64,000 nucleotides of DNA, from contig JAPKFB010000002.1 in NCBI GenBank assembly GCA_028821775.1, positions 1 through 64,000 on the forward strand. Reading direction: 5' to 3'. The notes under the pieces were generated by a model that was given only the letters and a program-made list of their open reading frames with translations, ran no database searches and was not told where the DNA came from. How positions within the stretch are numbered: the first letter of the stretch is position 1; the number at the start of each line of letters is the position of its first letter. A program made the position numbers and the translations under genes. This stretch comes from Roseibacillus sp. Its GTDB lineage: Bacteria; Verrucomicrobiota; Verrucomicrobiia; Verrucomicrobiales; Akkermansiaceae. This document shows, piece after piece, positions 16,976-26,359 of this stretch.

Positions 16976-18753
16976 TGGGCACGTTGGAGCGATGCGGGCA
17001 AATCTGGATTGCAGGGCTCTGCTTGGCCATGCTGGCGAGTAGCGTACAGGGCGCGACGGTCACGGCCCGCGCGGCCTTGAGTGCAAACTCGGTCTATGTC
17101 GGCGAACCCTTCGTGCTGCAGATTCAGATTTCAGGGGGTGAGAATCCAGAGCGACCTGATCTCTCCAAATTGGATGGTTTCAGCGCCGTGTTCACCCGGG
17201 GAATCCCTAGCTCCAGCCATGTCACCCAGATTATCGATGGTCGGGTTTATCAGAACAAACAGCTTGGCTATAAGTTGAACTATGAGTTGCGGGCCACGAG
17301 GGACGGGCGCCTTGCCATTCCGCCCATCGAAGTGAAAGTGGACGGGCAGACCGTCCGCACTCAGCGTCTTCTCGTTCAGGCGCAGAATCCGTCCGAGACA
17401 GAAAATTTCAAACTGCGTCTCAGTCTCTCGAAGGAGCAGGCCTATGTCGGGGAGCAGGTGGTTCTGGAGGCCGTATTTTACTACCAGAGCTCACGTGAGA
17501 TCGACGGGACCCGGGGGTTGGATCTTTCGATTCCAATCGAGTCCTCGGATGCCTTCTCGGTCTATGATTTGGATAGCGGTCAGAACGGCAAACGAGAGAG
17601 CCTGGATGGCAAGTCATTCAACACCTCGCGGGTGCGCAAAGTGATCGTTCCCAAACAGGCCGGGAGTTTTCCGGTGGACCCCGCGACCCTTTCCTTTCGC
17701 GGGGCCGATGGCTATGAGATGGTGCGCGATTCCTTTCGCGGCACAGTGCGACGCCCGAAATATCGGCAGTATGCGATCCCTTCCAATCGTCTCCCGTTTA
17801 CCGTGCTCCCGCTCCCCAGGGAAGGGCAGCCTGCGAATTTTGATGGGCACATCGGGGAGTTTGCGCTGAGCGTGCAAGCTTCGTCCTCGGAGGTGAAAGT
17901 GGGAGATCCCATCACGCTGAACATTGCCCTGAGTGGTCCATCCTTTCTGGATTCGGTCGAACTGCCGGACCTCAACAAGCAGGAAAGTCTCACCAGGGAC
18001 TTCAAAGTACCGAGCGAAATCGAAGAGGGAACCGTCAATGGTGCCTTCAAGGTGTTTACGCAAACCGTGCGCGCTCTGCGAGACGACGTGACGGCGATTC
18101 CGCCCATCGAACTGGTCTATTTTGATACCGCCAAGGGTGCTTATGGCGTGGCGAGATCGCATCCCATTCCACTCGTGGTGCGCCCGACCAAGACCGTGAC
18201 CGCGGGAGACGCGGAAGGCCTCGGTCCGCTTGGAGCTGCGCAGACGGAAGTTCAGGCCTTGCTCCAGGGCATTGCACACAACTACAGCGGTTCGGAAGCA
18301 TTGCGCAAACAGGTGCTTGGATTTAGCGGTCTCGCGTCCCCAGGGCGGCTCGCGCTCGTGGTCGGGCCTCCGCTGGCCTACGGCATTCTCTTTGTAGTGG
18401 TGGCGGCGGCGCGGCGGCGCCATGCCAATCCTGAGAGCATGCGAGCGCGGAAGGCCCTTGGTGGATTCAATCGGCACGTGACGCAGGCCTCCACCGCCGA
18501 AGAGTTGCTCGCGGTGCTGACTCGTTTTCTGGGCGACAAGCTTGCACTGACCTCGGATGCCCTGACCTTCCGCGATGTGAGGGACTGTCTCTCCGAGCGG
18601 GGAGTGGGCGAGGAATCCCTGGCGGAAACCAAGACGCTCTTTACGGCGGGAGAAGCGAGCCGCTTTGCGGGCGGAACGGGAGAAGACGAGGTTGGTCAGT
18701 TGCGCGAGCGCGCGATTACCCTGGTGAAGGAGTTGGAGAAGTCGCTGCGATGA
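16975..18753 (+). CDS. batD: BatD-like oxygen tolerance protein
   Basis: This 592-residue protein has a signal peptide ending near SSVQGA. Three tandem beta-sandwich regions follow, recognised by VYVGEPFVLQIQISG, AYVGEQVVLEAVFYY and VKVGDPITLNIALSG. A transmembrane helix lies at about 445-465, followed by a short cytoplasmic tail with ELLAVLTRFLGDKL. This layout is that of BatD. ATG 16975 shares its A with the previous TGA; GTG 16972 and TTG 16969 are alternatives only one or two codons longer. It overlaps batE by ATGA. The role in aerotolerance is taken from the family and is not shown here. Confidence 0.88.
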   Translation: MGTLERCGQIWIAGLCLAMLASSVQGATVTARAALSANSVYVGEPFVLQIQISGGENPERPDLSKLDGFSAVFTRGIPSSSHVTQIIDGRVYQNKQLGYKLNYELRATRDGRLAIPPIEVKVDGQTVRTQRLLVQAQNPSETENFKLRLSLSKEQAYVGEQVVLEAVFYYQSSREIDGTRGLDLSIPIESSDAFSVYDLDSGQNGKRESLDGKSFNTSRVRKVIVPKQAGSFPVDPATLSFRGADGYEMVRDSFRGTVRRPKYRQYAIPSNRLPFTVLPLPREGQPANFDGHIGEFALSVQASSSEVKVGDPITLNIALSGPSFLDSVELPDLNKQESLTRDFKVPSEIEEGTVNGAFKVFTQTVRALRDDVTAIPPIELVYFDTAKGAYGVARSHPIPLVVRPTKTVTAGDAEGLGPLGAAQTEVQALLQGIAHNYSGSEALRKQVLGFSGLASPGRLALVVGPPLAYGILFVVVAAARRRHANPESMRARKALGGFNRHVTQASTAEELLAVLTRFLGDKLALTSDALTFRDVRDCLSERGVGEESLAETKTLFTAGEASRFAGGTGEDEVGQLRERAITLVKELEKSLR

Positions 18754-19568
18754 AGATTTCCTGCTCTGTGCTGAGTTTGATTCTGGTGCTGGTGGGGCTT
18801 GCCTTACCGGTGCGGGCTGCGCTCGATGACGTGGAGGTAAGCGGCTTGTTCAAAGAGGGGAGCGATCTCTTCAAGGAAGCCAATGAGGTCTATGCTGCGG
18901 ATGCGGGCCAGGCCGAGGACCTCTATGAGAAGGCCGCCCTGCGGTTTGAGCGGGTCGTGCGCGAGGGAGGGATCGAGAATGGAAAACTTTACTACAATAT
19001 TGGCAACGCCTACTTCCGGGCCGGCGACCTGGGACGCTCGATCCTGAACTTCCGCAAAGCGGAGCAGTTCAATCCCAACGATCCCAATGTGCAGCAGAAC
19101 CTCGCCTATGCGCGTTCTCAGCGCAAAGACGAGTTGGCGGAGAAGGGGAAGACCAAGATGATGCACACCCTGATGTTCTGGCACTATGATTTTTCCTTTG
19201 AGCAGCGCTTCACGCTCTTTGCGGGGTGTTTCGCTTTGCTTTGGATTGCGGTTGGAGTGCGACTATTTGCACCGCGACCCTTCCTGAAGTGGATCATCGG
19301 TCTTGCCGGTCTCGCTTCGGCAGTGCTTGGGATTTCGCTGGTGGTCGAATCGCTCGCGATCAAGAACGAGCGTCCTGGAGTCGTGCTCGCGGAGGAGGTT
19401 ACCGCTCGCAAGGGCGACAGTGAATCCTACGAAGCGAGCTTCCAGGAACCCTTGCATGCCGGGGCCGAGTTTGTCCTCGTGGAGGAGCGCAAGAACTGGA
19501 TGCAGGTGGAGCTTCCAGACGGCAGAACGTGCTGGCTCCCCTCAGGTGCAGTGGCGATGGTCAGGTAG
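18750..19568 (+). CDS. batE: BatE-like TPR plus SH3-like protein
   Basis: This 272-residue protein is the last gene of the operon. It has a signal peptide (to about residue 24), a TPR segment (GKLYYNIGNAYFRAGDLGRSILNFRKAEQ at about 75-105), two transmembrane helices at about 150-170 and 176-196, and a C-terminal SH3-type beta barrel (VLVEERKNWMQVELPDG...WLPSGAV). This is the standard BatE architecture. It starts inside the batD stop (ATGA) and ends 280 bases before the convergent esterase gene. Confidence 0.87.
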   Translation: MKISCSVLSLILVLVGLALPVRAALDDVEVSGLFKEGSDLFKEANEVYAADAGQAEDLYEKAALRFERVVREGGIENGKLYYNIGNAYFRAGDLGRSILNFRKAEQFNPNDPNVQQNLAYARSQRKDELAEKGKTKMMHTLMFWHYDFSFEQRFTLFAGCFALLWIAVGVRLFAPRPFLKWIIGLAGLASAVLGISLVVESLAIKNERPGVVLAEEVTARKGDSESYEASFQEPLHAGAEFVLVEERKNWMQVELPDGRTCWLPSGAVAMVR

Positions 19569-19848
19569 GGCAATCCTTGATCGGAAAGTTCCTGAACCTG
19601 GCCAATGGGCCTCAACCGTCCCAACCCACTAGCCACTTGCTGGCGCGGGGACACTCCCTCACATTCCAGGTGCTCGAGGAATCAATCAAGGGTCCAAATC
19701 CTCCTGTAAATCCGGAATGACAACGAAGGTCTGGTTGCGACCTCAAAACTCCCGTCGGCCTGCAGCCTCCGGATGAGATGAGCTAGTCGATCAGACTGAA
19801 TCCGGATGGGCGGTGGACGAGAACGGGCTTAACACCAGGGCGTTCCCG
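19569..19848. other. Convergent intergenic region after Bat operon
   Basis: These 280 bases lie between the 3' ends of batE and the esterase gene. No coding signal and no clear T-tailed hairpin were found; a small GGCC/GGCC pairing near 19601 is the only local symmetry noticed. Confidence 0.3.
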
Positions 19849-20589
19849 CTAGTCCCTGCGTCGGTGCTTGTTGAACCACTGGTAAAGCTCTGGCGTCGCG
19901 TAGGCAGCGGACCAGCAATTGTGGCCGACGTGTTTCATGCTGGTGAAGCGAACTCTCTTTCCGCCGGCCATTTCAATGGCTTCCACCATGTCGACCGAGT
20001 GCTGGTAGGGGACCGCGTCATCCTGCGTGCCGTGGAAGACCCAGATGGGGAGATCCTTGAGTTTTTTGCCATCGGCCGGATTGCCTTTTCCGCACACCGG
20101 GGCGACCGCTGCGAATCGTTGGGGATGATCGGCGGCGAGTTTCCATGATCCGTATCCTCCCATGCTGAGACCGGTGAGATAGATGCGCGAGGGATCGACA
20201 GGATACTTCTCGATGATGTGGTCGAGGAGATTGAGCACGCCGGCTTGCTGATCGTCGGCGGTCCAGCGTGTGCTTGCCGGGCATTGTGGTGAGATCAGGA
20301 GGTAGGGCAGGTCATCTCCGCGTTTTGCCATGCGGGGCGGTCCCCACTTGGCGACGATGCTGAGAGGACCACGACTTTCACCGCGCCCGTGGAGGAAGAG
20401 GATGAGCGGCCACTTCCTGTCCGTCTCTCCATCAAAGCCCTTCGGGAGATAGAAAAGATAGGGGACCGTCTGCTGGTCGGAAATCTTATGGGTGAGTTCC
20501 ACTTGCACACCGGGGGCCGGGTTCTCGCCCTTGAGAGTGGGCCCGGAGAGGAGGGCGATCGTGAGAATGAGAGTGAAGATTTGTTTCAT
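19849..20589 (-). CDS. Secreted alpha/beta hydrolase, feruloyl esterase/phospholipase-like
   Basis: This 246-residue exported protein has a signal peptide to about residue 21. The alpha/beta hydrolase fold shows the oxyanion motif LFLHGRGE, nucleophile motif GLSMGG at about 141-146, a catalytic acid candidate in HGTQDDAVPY and a histidine in VGHNCW. Such compact serine hydrolases of the prolyl oligopeptidase/dienelactone hydrolase superfamily are often annotated as carboxylesterases on glycans or lipids. It is divergent from the helicase gene and convergent with batE, so it is probably a single-gene unit. Confidence 0.85.
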   Translation of the reverse strand: MKQIFTLILTIALLSGPTLKGENPAPGVQVELTHKISDQQTVPYLFYLPKGFDGETDRKWPLILFLHGRGESRGPLSIVAKWGPPRMAKRGDDLPYLLISPQCPASTRWTADDQQAGVLNLLDHIIEKYPVDPSRIYLTGLSMGGYGSWKLAADHPQRFAAVAPVCGKGNPADGKKLKDLPIWVFHGTQDDAVPYQHSVDMVEAIEMAGGKRVRFTSMKHVGHNCWSAAYATPELYQWFNKHRRRD

Positions 20590-20844
20590 GGCTTCCGAGG
20601 GTGGCAGGGAATACGAATTGCTATGGGCATTGCTGTCAGATCAAAAAGATCAGCGAATGCTCTTGCTAATCTTCCGATCGTGCGTATGTATCCGCCGCGC
20701 GACCTGCGGGTCGAGCAACCGAATCGATTGCTGATTCGGTCCCTTTTCCGGTCTTCGTCGATGAGAGAATGGTTCTGGGTCCCTGTTAACCCCCTCATCG
20801 AGACCCGCCCAGGCACCCATCGGGAAGCCGGGCCCCAGACTAAC
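20590..20844. other. Divergent promoter region: esterase / DEAD helicase
   Basis: This 255-base divergent spacer must hold promoters for both neighbouring genes. It is locally AT-richer (20600-20690) than the genes. The helicase frame stays open through it from 20389, but that upstream part overlaps the esterase and lacks helicase sequence. No convincing hexamer pair was found. Confidence 0.35.
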
Positions 20845-22128
20845 ATGAATCCGACCTCGTTCGAGGCGCTGCAACTTGCTGCGCCCATCCAGCGTGCGCT
20901 ACGTGAGCGCAATTACCAGACTCTGACTCCGATCCAGGCGCAGGCCATACCGCCGTTGCTGGAAGGTCGAGATCTACTCGGCTGTGCCCAAACGGGCACC
21001 GGGAAGACCGCCGCCTTCTCGTTGCCGATCCTGAATGAGCTCTTCGAAAATCCTCGCGAATTGCGTCCGCGTTCGTCGCGTGCTTTGGTGCTCACTCCCA
21101 CTCGCGAGCTTGCCAACCAAGTGGGGGAAAGCCTGCGCACCTATGGTCAGCACCTGCGCAACCGTCACGCCCTGGTTTACGGTGGAGTGGGGCAGCGACC
21201 ACAGGTCAATGCCATGCGTAATGGGGTCGACATTCTGGTCGCCTGTCCCGGTCGGTTGCTCGACCTTGTGGGCCAAGGACACATCGATCTCTCCCACGTG
21301 GAGTTCTTCGTGCTCGATGAAGTCGATCGCATGTTGGACATGGGATTTCAGCGGGACGTGACGCGGATCGTCGACCTCCTGCCGCAGGATCGGCAATCGC
21401 TCTTCTTCTCGGCCACCCTCTCCAAGCCGATTGTCAATCTCGCTCACACCATTCTCTACGATCCGGTGACGATCAGGATCGAGCCGGAGCGGACGACCGC
21501 GGAAGAGGTCGAGCAGGAAGTGTGTTTCATCGAACGCGGTGACAAGCGCTCTCTTCTCGTGCAGCGACTGAGAGCCCAGAAGGATGGGGAACTCGCGATC
21601 GTATTTTCACGAACCAAGCACGGATCCGACAAGCTGGCGCGCCACCTCAAGCAGGCTGACATCGGAGCGGAGGCGATTCATGGAAATCGTTCTCAGGCTC
21701 AGCGTGATCGGACCCTGAATCGGTTTCGTAGCGGGCGCCTGCCTGTCCTGGTCGCTACGGACGTGGCCGCCCGCGGGGTGGATGTGAAGGATGTGACCCT
21801 GGTCGTGAATTTCGATCTTCCCAATGAGGCCGAAGCCTACGTTCACCGCATCGGACGGACTGGTCGGGCTGGTGCCACCGGGAATGCGGTCTCGTTTTGC
21901 TCTCCCGAGGAGCGCGAATTTCTGCGTGACATTGAGAAGCTCATTCAACAGAGCATTCCTGTCTGGGATGATCACCAGTGGCACATTGCCTCCCTGGCGG
22001 AACGCCATGCGCAGGGAAGAAGCGTAAGCACAGAACGGGGCGCGAAGAAGAAGGTGTCGCGAGGAAACCGCCGTCCGCAAGGTCGCAACGGTCGCAGGCG
22101 CAGGCCACGTCGCCCGGCGAATGCGTAG
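20845..22128 (+). CDS. DEAD-box ATP-dependent RNA helicase (RhlE type)
   Basis: This 427-residue cytoplasmic helicase has all core motifs: Q motif LTPIQAQAIP, Walker A AQTGTGKT, PTRELANQ, LDEVDRMLDMGF (motif II reads DEVD rather than DEAD), FFSATL, VFSRTKHG, ATDVAARGVDV and HRIGRTGRAG. The C-terminal 40 residues are rich in R, K and G, as in RhlE-type helicases that unwind structured or ribosomal RNA and help at low temperature. ATG 20845 lies immediately before the conserved N-terminus (MNPTSFEALQL). Confidence 0.93.
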   Translation: MNPTSFEALQLAAPIQRALRERNYQTLTPIQAQAIPPLLEGRDLLGCAQTGTGKTAAFSLPILNELFENPRELRPRSSRALVLTPTRELANQVGESLRTYGQHLRNRHALVYGGVGQRPQVNAMRNGVDILVACPGRLLDLVGQGHIDLSHVEFFVLDEVDRMLDMGFQRDVTRIVDLLPQDRQSLFFSATLSKPIVNLAHTILYDPVTIRIEPERTTAEEVEQEVCFIERGDKRSLLVQRLRAQKDGELAIVFSRTKHGSDKLARHLKQADIGAEAIHGNRSQAQRDRTLNRFRSGRLPVLVATDVAARGVDVKDVTLVVNFDLPNEAEAYVHRIGRTGRAGATGNAVSFCSPEEREFLRDIEKLIQQSIPVWDDHQWHIASLAERHAQGRSVSTERGAKKKVSRGNRRPQGRNGRRRRPRRPANA

Positions 22129-22138
22129 CGCGGCCCGC

Positions 22139-23362
22139 TTACGATTTGAAGGCCAATTCCAGCTGGCCTTCTGCATCGAAGGTCAGCGGAAGGCGGTCAG
22201 GGTCGACCTCGCAGCTTGAGGTTGCAGAGAGTGTCTCCGCGAGGTCCGCGCTGACATAGAGGGTCTCGAGATGCAAGGTGTTGGGGATGAAGATCCATCC
22301 GGACTCGCCGTAGCGTTCCCTCATGCGGGCGATCACCTCCCGGTCGTCGCGCAAGGTGCAGGGAATGGCCATGCGCCGCATTTCGCCAGTCGTGAAGACG
22401 TTGGTGAAGGTCTTTTGCTCATCCATCGCGTCCCGCGCCCGGCGAGTGGTAAAGTCGGCGAGGCCGATCCCGATTGCGTTGCCCTGGGAGGATTCCGCGA
22501 GGTTGAGGACGGCGATGGTTTTGATGCGCGGACGATCGAGGTCTTCAAAATCGATGATGCCGCGGTAACCGATCACGTTGGTGTCCATCCCGGTCCCGCT
22601 GAAGGTCTTGCTGATTTCATGGACGACCAGGACGTTGAGGTCGTCGACGGGCAGGGTGGGGAAGTAGTGGCGTTGCCGTGCGAGGAGGCTGGGTTCACAC
22701 TCCAGGATTTCGGCGGGATGCAGGGCGTGAAGCTCCGCGGTCCGGTCGAATCCGTCCTCGAGGATGGCAAGACCGGCAAAGATTTTCCCCGAGTTGATTA
22801 CGCACGATCCCATCTCAAAGAGCATGTCCTTCATGGTGGCGGTGGGGGCCGCGTGAAAGGTCTCCGCTGATTTGATTTTTCCCATCCCGACCACCATCAT
22901 CTTGGTAAGCCCACTTTGCACCGGGCCCGAGAAGCAGGTGTGGAGCTTGATGCGATTGAGAACGAGGACGCCCTCTGATTCAAAGCAGTGGCGATCCATC
23001 CAGACTTCGCCGGTTTCCACCTGTCCGACGTTCACGACTTCCATGCTGGAACGAATTTCCATGCCGGTGGCTTCCTCGGTGAGGCCGAGGGATTCGATCA
23101 TGGCCCTTTGTCCTTCGGCAGTGGCGCCGTTGTGGGATCCCATGCAAGGGGTGAGAAAGGGCGTCGCTCCGTGATTGCGCAGCCAGTCACCGGCCGCTTT
23201 CGTGATCGTCGCGAGGTGGTCGATGCCGCGGCTGCCGGCGGTGATGGCGATATCTCCCTGAGGGGGCTCGATGCCCAGCGCATCCAGCTGTCGATGCACT
23301 TCCTTCTCCACCTCTCGGAGTGGATGGGAGACGAGGCGTTGATGAACGCGATGAACGAGCAT
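22139..23362 (-). CDS. LarA-like (DUF2088) lactate racemase-domain protein
   Basis: This 407-residue protein, with no signal peptide and likely cytoplasmic, has the DUF2088/LarA N-terminal signature: AITAGSRGIDHL, GSHNGATAEGQ, IRSSMEVV, LNRIKLHT, SGLTKMMVVGMGK. The C-terminal half has SGTGMDTNVIGYRG. LarA itself racemises lactate with a nickel-pincer cofactor; many relatives act on other 2-hydroxy acids or sugar acids. The histidine in KLHTCF is a plausible catalytic residue. No larB/C/E maturation genes are in the window, so nickel-pincer loading would depend on genes elsewhere. It converges on the helicase gene with a 10-base gap. Confidence 0.8.
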   Translation of the reverse strand: MLVHRVHQRLVSHPLREVEKEVHRQLDALGIEPPQGDIAITAGSRGIDHLATITKAAGDWLRNHGATPFLTPCMGSHNGATAEGQRAMIESLGLTEEATGMEIRSSMEVVNVGQVETGEVWMDRHCFESEGVLVLNRIKLHTCFSGPVQSGLTKMMVVGMGKIKSAETFHAAPTATMKDMLFEMGSCVINSGKIFAGLAILEDGFDRTAELHALHPAEILECEPSLLARQRHYFPTLPVDDLNVLVVHEISKTFSGTGMDTNVIGYRGIIDFEDLDRPRIKTIAVLNLAESSQGNAIGIGLADFTTRRARDAMDEQKTFTNVFTTGEMRRMAIPCTLRDDREVIARMRERYGESGWIFIPNTLHLETLYVSADLAETLSATSSCEVDPDRLPLTFDAEGQLELAFKS

Positions 23363-23473
23363 GGCAAAGAGTGGGAGACCCTAGGCTACCCTAGCGTGAT
23401 TCGCAGAGTGCGGCGAGAGCAATGCCGCAGGAAGGAATTTGACGGGTTTCCGCTCTGAACCTACCGTTGCTCG

Positions 23474-25066
23474 ATGGAGGGAACCCCACTGGCTCGCCGA
23501 TTGCTGGCTACCGCGCTGTTCGCACTGATCGCAGCAACGCCTTCCATTCTGGCTCAGCGAAGCCTCGCGGAAATCTCCAAAAGTGGAATCAAGTCGGAGG
23601 GAGATCTCAAGTTCAAGCCTGCCCAATGGGATGTCAGGGCGCGAACGGGAACTGGAGCACAGTTCGGGCTGCGCATCGTCAGTTCTCCCCCGGACTTTGA
23701 GGCCCGGATCCTCTTGCGGCCCGAGACCAAAAATCCACAGCCCTTCGCGCGGGTGATTTCGAAGTCGGGAAAGTGGTATGTCGAGGAGTATGGGGGGCTC
23801 AAGGGCATCTACCTTCCCTGGCAGGCTCCCTTCTCGTTTGAAGTGGTCGCTCTCCTCCTCAGCGAATGCCGTCCCTCTGGCTACGTCCTCGAAGATGGGC
23901 ATCGCTACGGGGAGACTCGGAATCGAGTGACGACCGTGCGCGCGCCCCTGAAGGCAGGACAGCGTGCCATGGCGGAAGCCTTTCTCCAGGAGACCGAGGC
24001 ATCCGGGGTGGTGCCCGCCGGCGAGTTGAAGCGCAACCTCGCAGCCATCAAACAGCGGCTCAAAGAGGGCAATGTCTTCAAGGTCGATGCCCGGACGGGA
24101 CTGCTGCGGGGGCTGAGCCTCGGGAATGTCGAGATTGTGTATGGCAGGGTCGAGTGGCTGAGCAGGAAGCCCGAGATCTCCCTGCTGGCTCATCTGCCGG
24201 ATTTCAGTGCGCCGTTTCCGAAGGACCGCGAGAATCTGATCATGATTGGACGCGCGGGGGCTTGGCGGCCGGGGCTGCCACACATGGATGCAGGAGGGCA
24301 CCTGCTCAACCTGAAGAACGGAAAACTCCTGCGGATTCCCTTTGTCGGTTCCTCCTGCATGCCGGGGTGCTTTGTGGCCGAGCGCTCCAAGGTCGCGGTG
24401 ACCGCGCGCGAGACGAGTGGTGCGGGGGTGGGGCTCTACCTCATTCACCTGGACAGTGGCAAGAGTGAGCGCTTGGGAGGAAAATCCTTTGCGACCGGCC
24501 AGTGCCAGGGGCCCGTGCTCTCGCCGGATGGCAAGTCATTGGCTGTGACGCACTCGCACAGCATTCTCATGCGACAGCTTTATCTGCTCGATCTTGCCGG
24601 GGGGAAGCCTCGGGCGATCGGGAGGCCTCGCGATGCCAGTGGCTTCTCGTGGATCGGGGATGGAAGCGGCTTGATCGGGATCACCAGGCAGCGCAGAACC
24701 GGCGTTCCGGAGGGAGTTCCGGAATATCGCATGACACGCTTTGGGCTCGATGGCAGCGTGAGGGATCTTAGGGAGGATGTCGGGAACTTCGCCCTCGTGG
24801 TGGGAGAGAAGGGAGACCGCATTCTGTTTCAGGAGAAGGGCGACAGTTGGCACACCTGTGACTTGAATGGGGGCGATGTGGAAATGGTGGGCAAGGGGCT
24901 GAGCAGGTTGGACTTTCCCAGTGCCAGTCCAGACGGCAAGCGAGTCATCATGATCGAGCATGATGAGAAGGAGCGGACCTGTCCGGTAGTGGTCGATCTT
25001 GCGACGGGAGAAGTGAAGAAGGCGAAGGCAGAAGAGGGACGGTGGGTTCTGCCGGTCTGGAGGTGA
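23474..25066 (+). CDS. Secreted TolB-like beta-propeller protein
   Basis: This 530-residue protein has a signal peptide (to about residue 28, SILAQ). A non-propeller N-terminal part (about 30-240) precedes a C-terminal propeller with PD40/TolB-like blades: GPVLSPDGKSLAVTHS, LYLLDLAGGKPRAIG, FPSASPDGKRVIMIEH and VVDLATGEVKKAKA. No peptidase domain follows, so it is not a DPP4/S9 enzyme. The function is unknown; binding of a peptidoglycan- or glycan-associated partner is possible. It is divergent from the LarA-like gene with a 111-base spacer. Confidence 0.7.
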   Translation: MEGTPLARRLLATALFALIAATPSILAQRSLAEISKSGIKSEGDLKFKPAQWDVRARTGTGAQFGLRIVSSPPDFEARILLRPETKNPQPFARVISKSGKWYVEEYGGLKGIYLPWQAPFSFEVVALLLSECRPSGYVLEDGHRYGETRNRVTTVRAPLKAGQRAMAEAFLQETEASGVVPAGELKRNLAAIKQRLKEGNVFKVDARTGLLRGLSLGNVEIVYGRVEWLSRKPEISLLAHLPDFSAPFPKDRENLIMIGRAGAWRPGLPHMDAGGHLLNLKNGKLLRIPFVGSSCMPGCFVAERSKVAVTARETSGAGVGLYLIHLDSGKSERLGGKSFATGQCQGPVLSPDGKSLAVTHSHSILMRQLYLLDLAGGKPRAIGRPRDASGFSWIGDGSGLIGITRQRRTGVPEGVPEYRMTRFGLDGSVRDLREDVGNFALVVGEKGDRILFQEKGDSWHTCDLNGGDVEMVGKGLSRLDFPSASPDGKRVIMIEHDEKERTCPVVVDLATGEVKKAKAEEGRWVLPVWR

Positions 25067-25203
25067 GAAGTGATCCCGCTTTCTGCGAGACGACGGGCGA
25101 GCAGGCAGCCCGGCCAGCAGGTCGTGCGACCGCCCAGTCAGCGAAGTTCTCATTGCAACATCGGGGATGATGGCGTTGTATTAAATTTCTAAACCTGACT
25201 ATC

Positions 25204-26250
25204 ATGAAACTGCCCAAACTTCTCACTCTCGCGGCGTCCCTGGCGATGATTTCCAGCAGCGCCATCGCGCAACTTTGGACCGATCCCCAGGGCGAGAACT
25301 TACCCCTCGATTTCAAGATACAAGGCGAGTACGCCGACGAGGAGATGGGTGCCCAGGTCATTGCTCTGGGAAAGGGTGAATTTCACGCGGTGCTGTATCC
25401 CGGCGGGCTCCCCGGCGCGGGTTGGGATGGCAAAAACAAGATCCTCATGGACGGGAGGCTGAAGGGCGAGAAGGCCAGCTTTCTTCCGGCCGCGGGCAAG
25501 AAAAAGTACATGGCGAAGAGTGCTGCGGAATTCAGCGCCACCAGCAAGTTTCCGCCCACCGGCAACCTGCCTTACTTGGGAAACATTCAGGATGGCGTGT
25601 TCAGTGTGAAGGCGAGCAAGGGGAAGACCTTCTCCTTGAAGCGGACCATCCGGCAAAGTCCCACCCTTGGGGGGCAGCCGCCTAAGGGCGCGATCGTCCT
25701 TTTCGATGGGAGCGAGAAAAGCCTCGCGAACTGGCAGGGAGGACGGGTCGACAAGAAGACCGGACTCCTCAATACTGACGGACGTGACATCAAGACCAAG
25801 GAGAAGTTTCTCAACTACAACATGCACTTGGAATTCATGCTTCCCTTCAAGCCCGATGCCCGAAGCCAGGGACGGGGGAACAGCGGATTCTATCAGGTCG
25901 ACCTGTACGAAATGCAGATCCTCGACTCGTTTGGCCTCATGGGGCTCAACAACGAATGCGGGGGTATCTATCAGAAAGCCAACTCCATGGTGAACATGTG
26001 CCTGCCTCCCCTACAGTGGCAGGCCTACGATGTGGAGTTCAGCTCGGCCGTGATGAATGATGGCAAGAAAGTCAAGAATGCCACTCTTACGGCCAAGCTC
26101 AACGGGGTCCTCATCCACAACAAGCTGGAGATCAACGGAAAGACCGGCGGCTCCCGCAACGAGCCCGAAGGGACCCCCGGGGTGATCAAGTTGCAAGGGC
26201 ACGGCAACCCGCTGCAGTTCCGCAACGTGTGGATCATGCCGAAGAAGTAG
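25204..26250 (+). CDS. DUF1080 (3-keto-disaccharide hydrolase) protein, long form A
   Basis: This 348-residue exported protein has a signal peptide to about residue 22. A specific N-terminal module at about 40-150 (YPGGLPGAGWDGKNK, MAKSAAEFSATSKF) is followed by a DUF1080 domain at about 160-346 with VLFDGSEKSLANW, RSQGRGNSGFYQVD, LDSFGL, NECGGIY and NMCLPPLQWQ. The 56982 gene has the same two-part layout and most of the same motifs, so the two are paralogs. The predicted role is hydrolysis or binding of 3-keto sugars outside the cytoplasm. Confidence 0.85.
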   Translation: MKLPKLLTLAASLAMISSSAIAQLWTDPQGENLPLDFKIQGEYADEEMGAQVIALGKGEFHAVLYPGGLPGAGWDGKNKILMDGRLKGEKASFLPAAGKKKYMAKSAAEFSATSKFPPTGNLPYLGNIQDGVFSVKASKGKTFSLKRTIRQSPTLGGQPPKGAIVLFDGSEKSLANWQGGRVDKKTGLLNTDGRDIKTKEKFLNYNMHLEFMLPFKPDARSQGRGNSGFYQVDLYEMQILDSFGLMGLNNECGGIYQKANSMVNMCLPPLQWQAYDVEFSSAVMNDGKKVKNATLTAKLNGVLIHNKLEINGKTGGSRNEPEGTPGVIKLQGHGNPLQFRNVWIMPKK

Positions 26251-26336
26251 GGCCTGCCCAGGGTCCATTGTGCTCTTGCGCCTGAGGTTCAGGTTGTGCG
26301 CGATCGTAGTTTTTCGCCCAATGATAAAGAAAAGAA

Positions 26337-26359
26337 TATAAAGGGACAGACACTTTATA
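26337..26359 (+). repeat. REP-like perfect inverted repeat next to RAYT remnant
   Basis: TATAAAG at 26337-26343 and CTTTATA at 26353-26359 form a perfect 7-base-pair hairpin around a 9-base loop GGACAGACA. It lies immediately upstream of a degenerate REP-associated tyrosine transposase. Such palindromes flank RAYT genes and are the elements they act on. Only one copy is present in the window, so repeat status is inferred. Confidence 0.5.
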
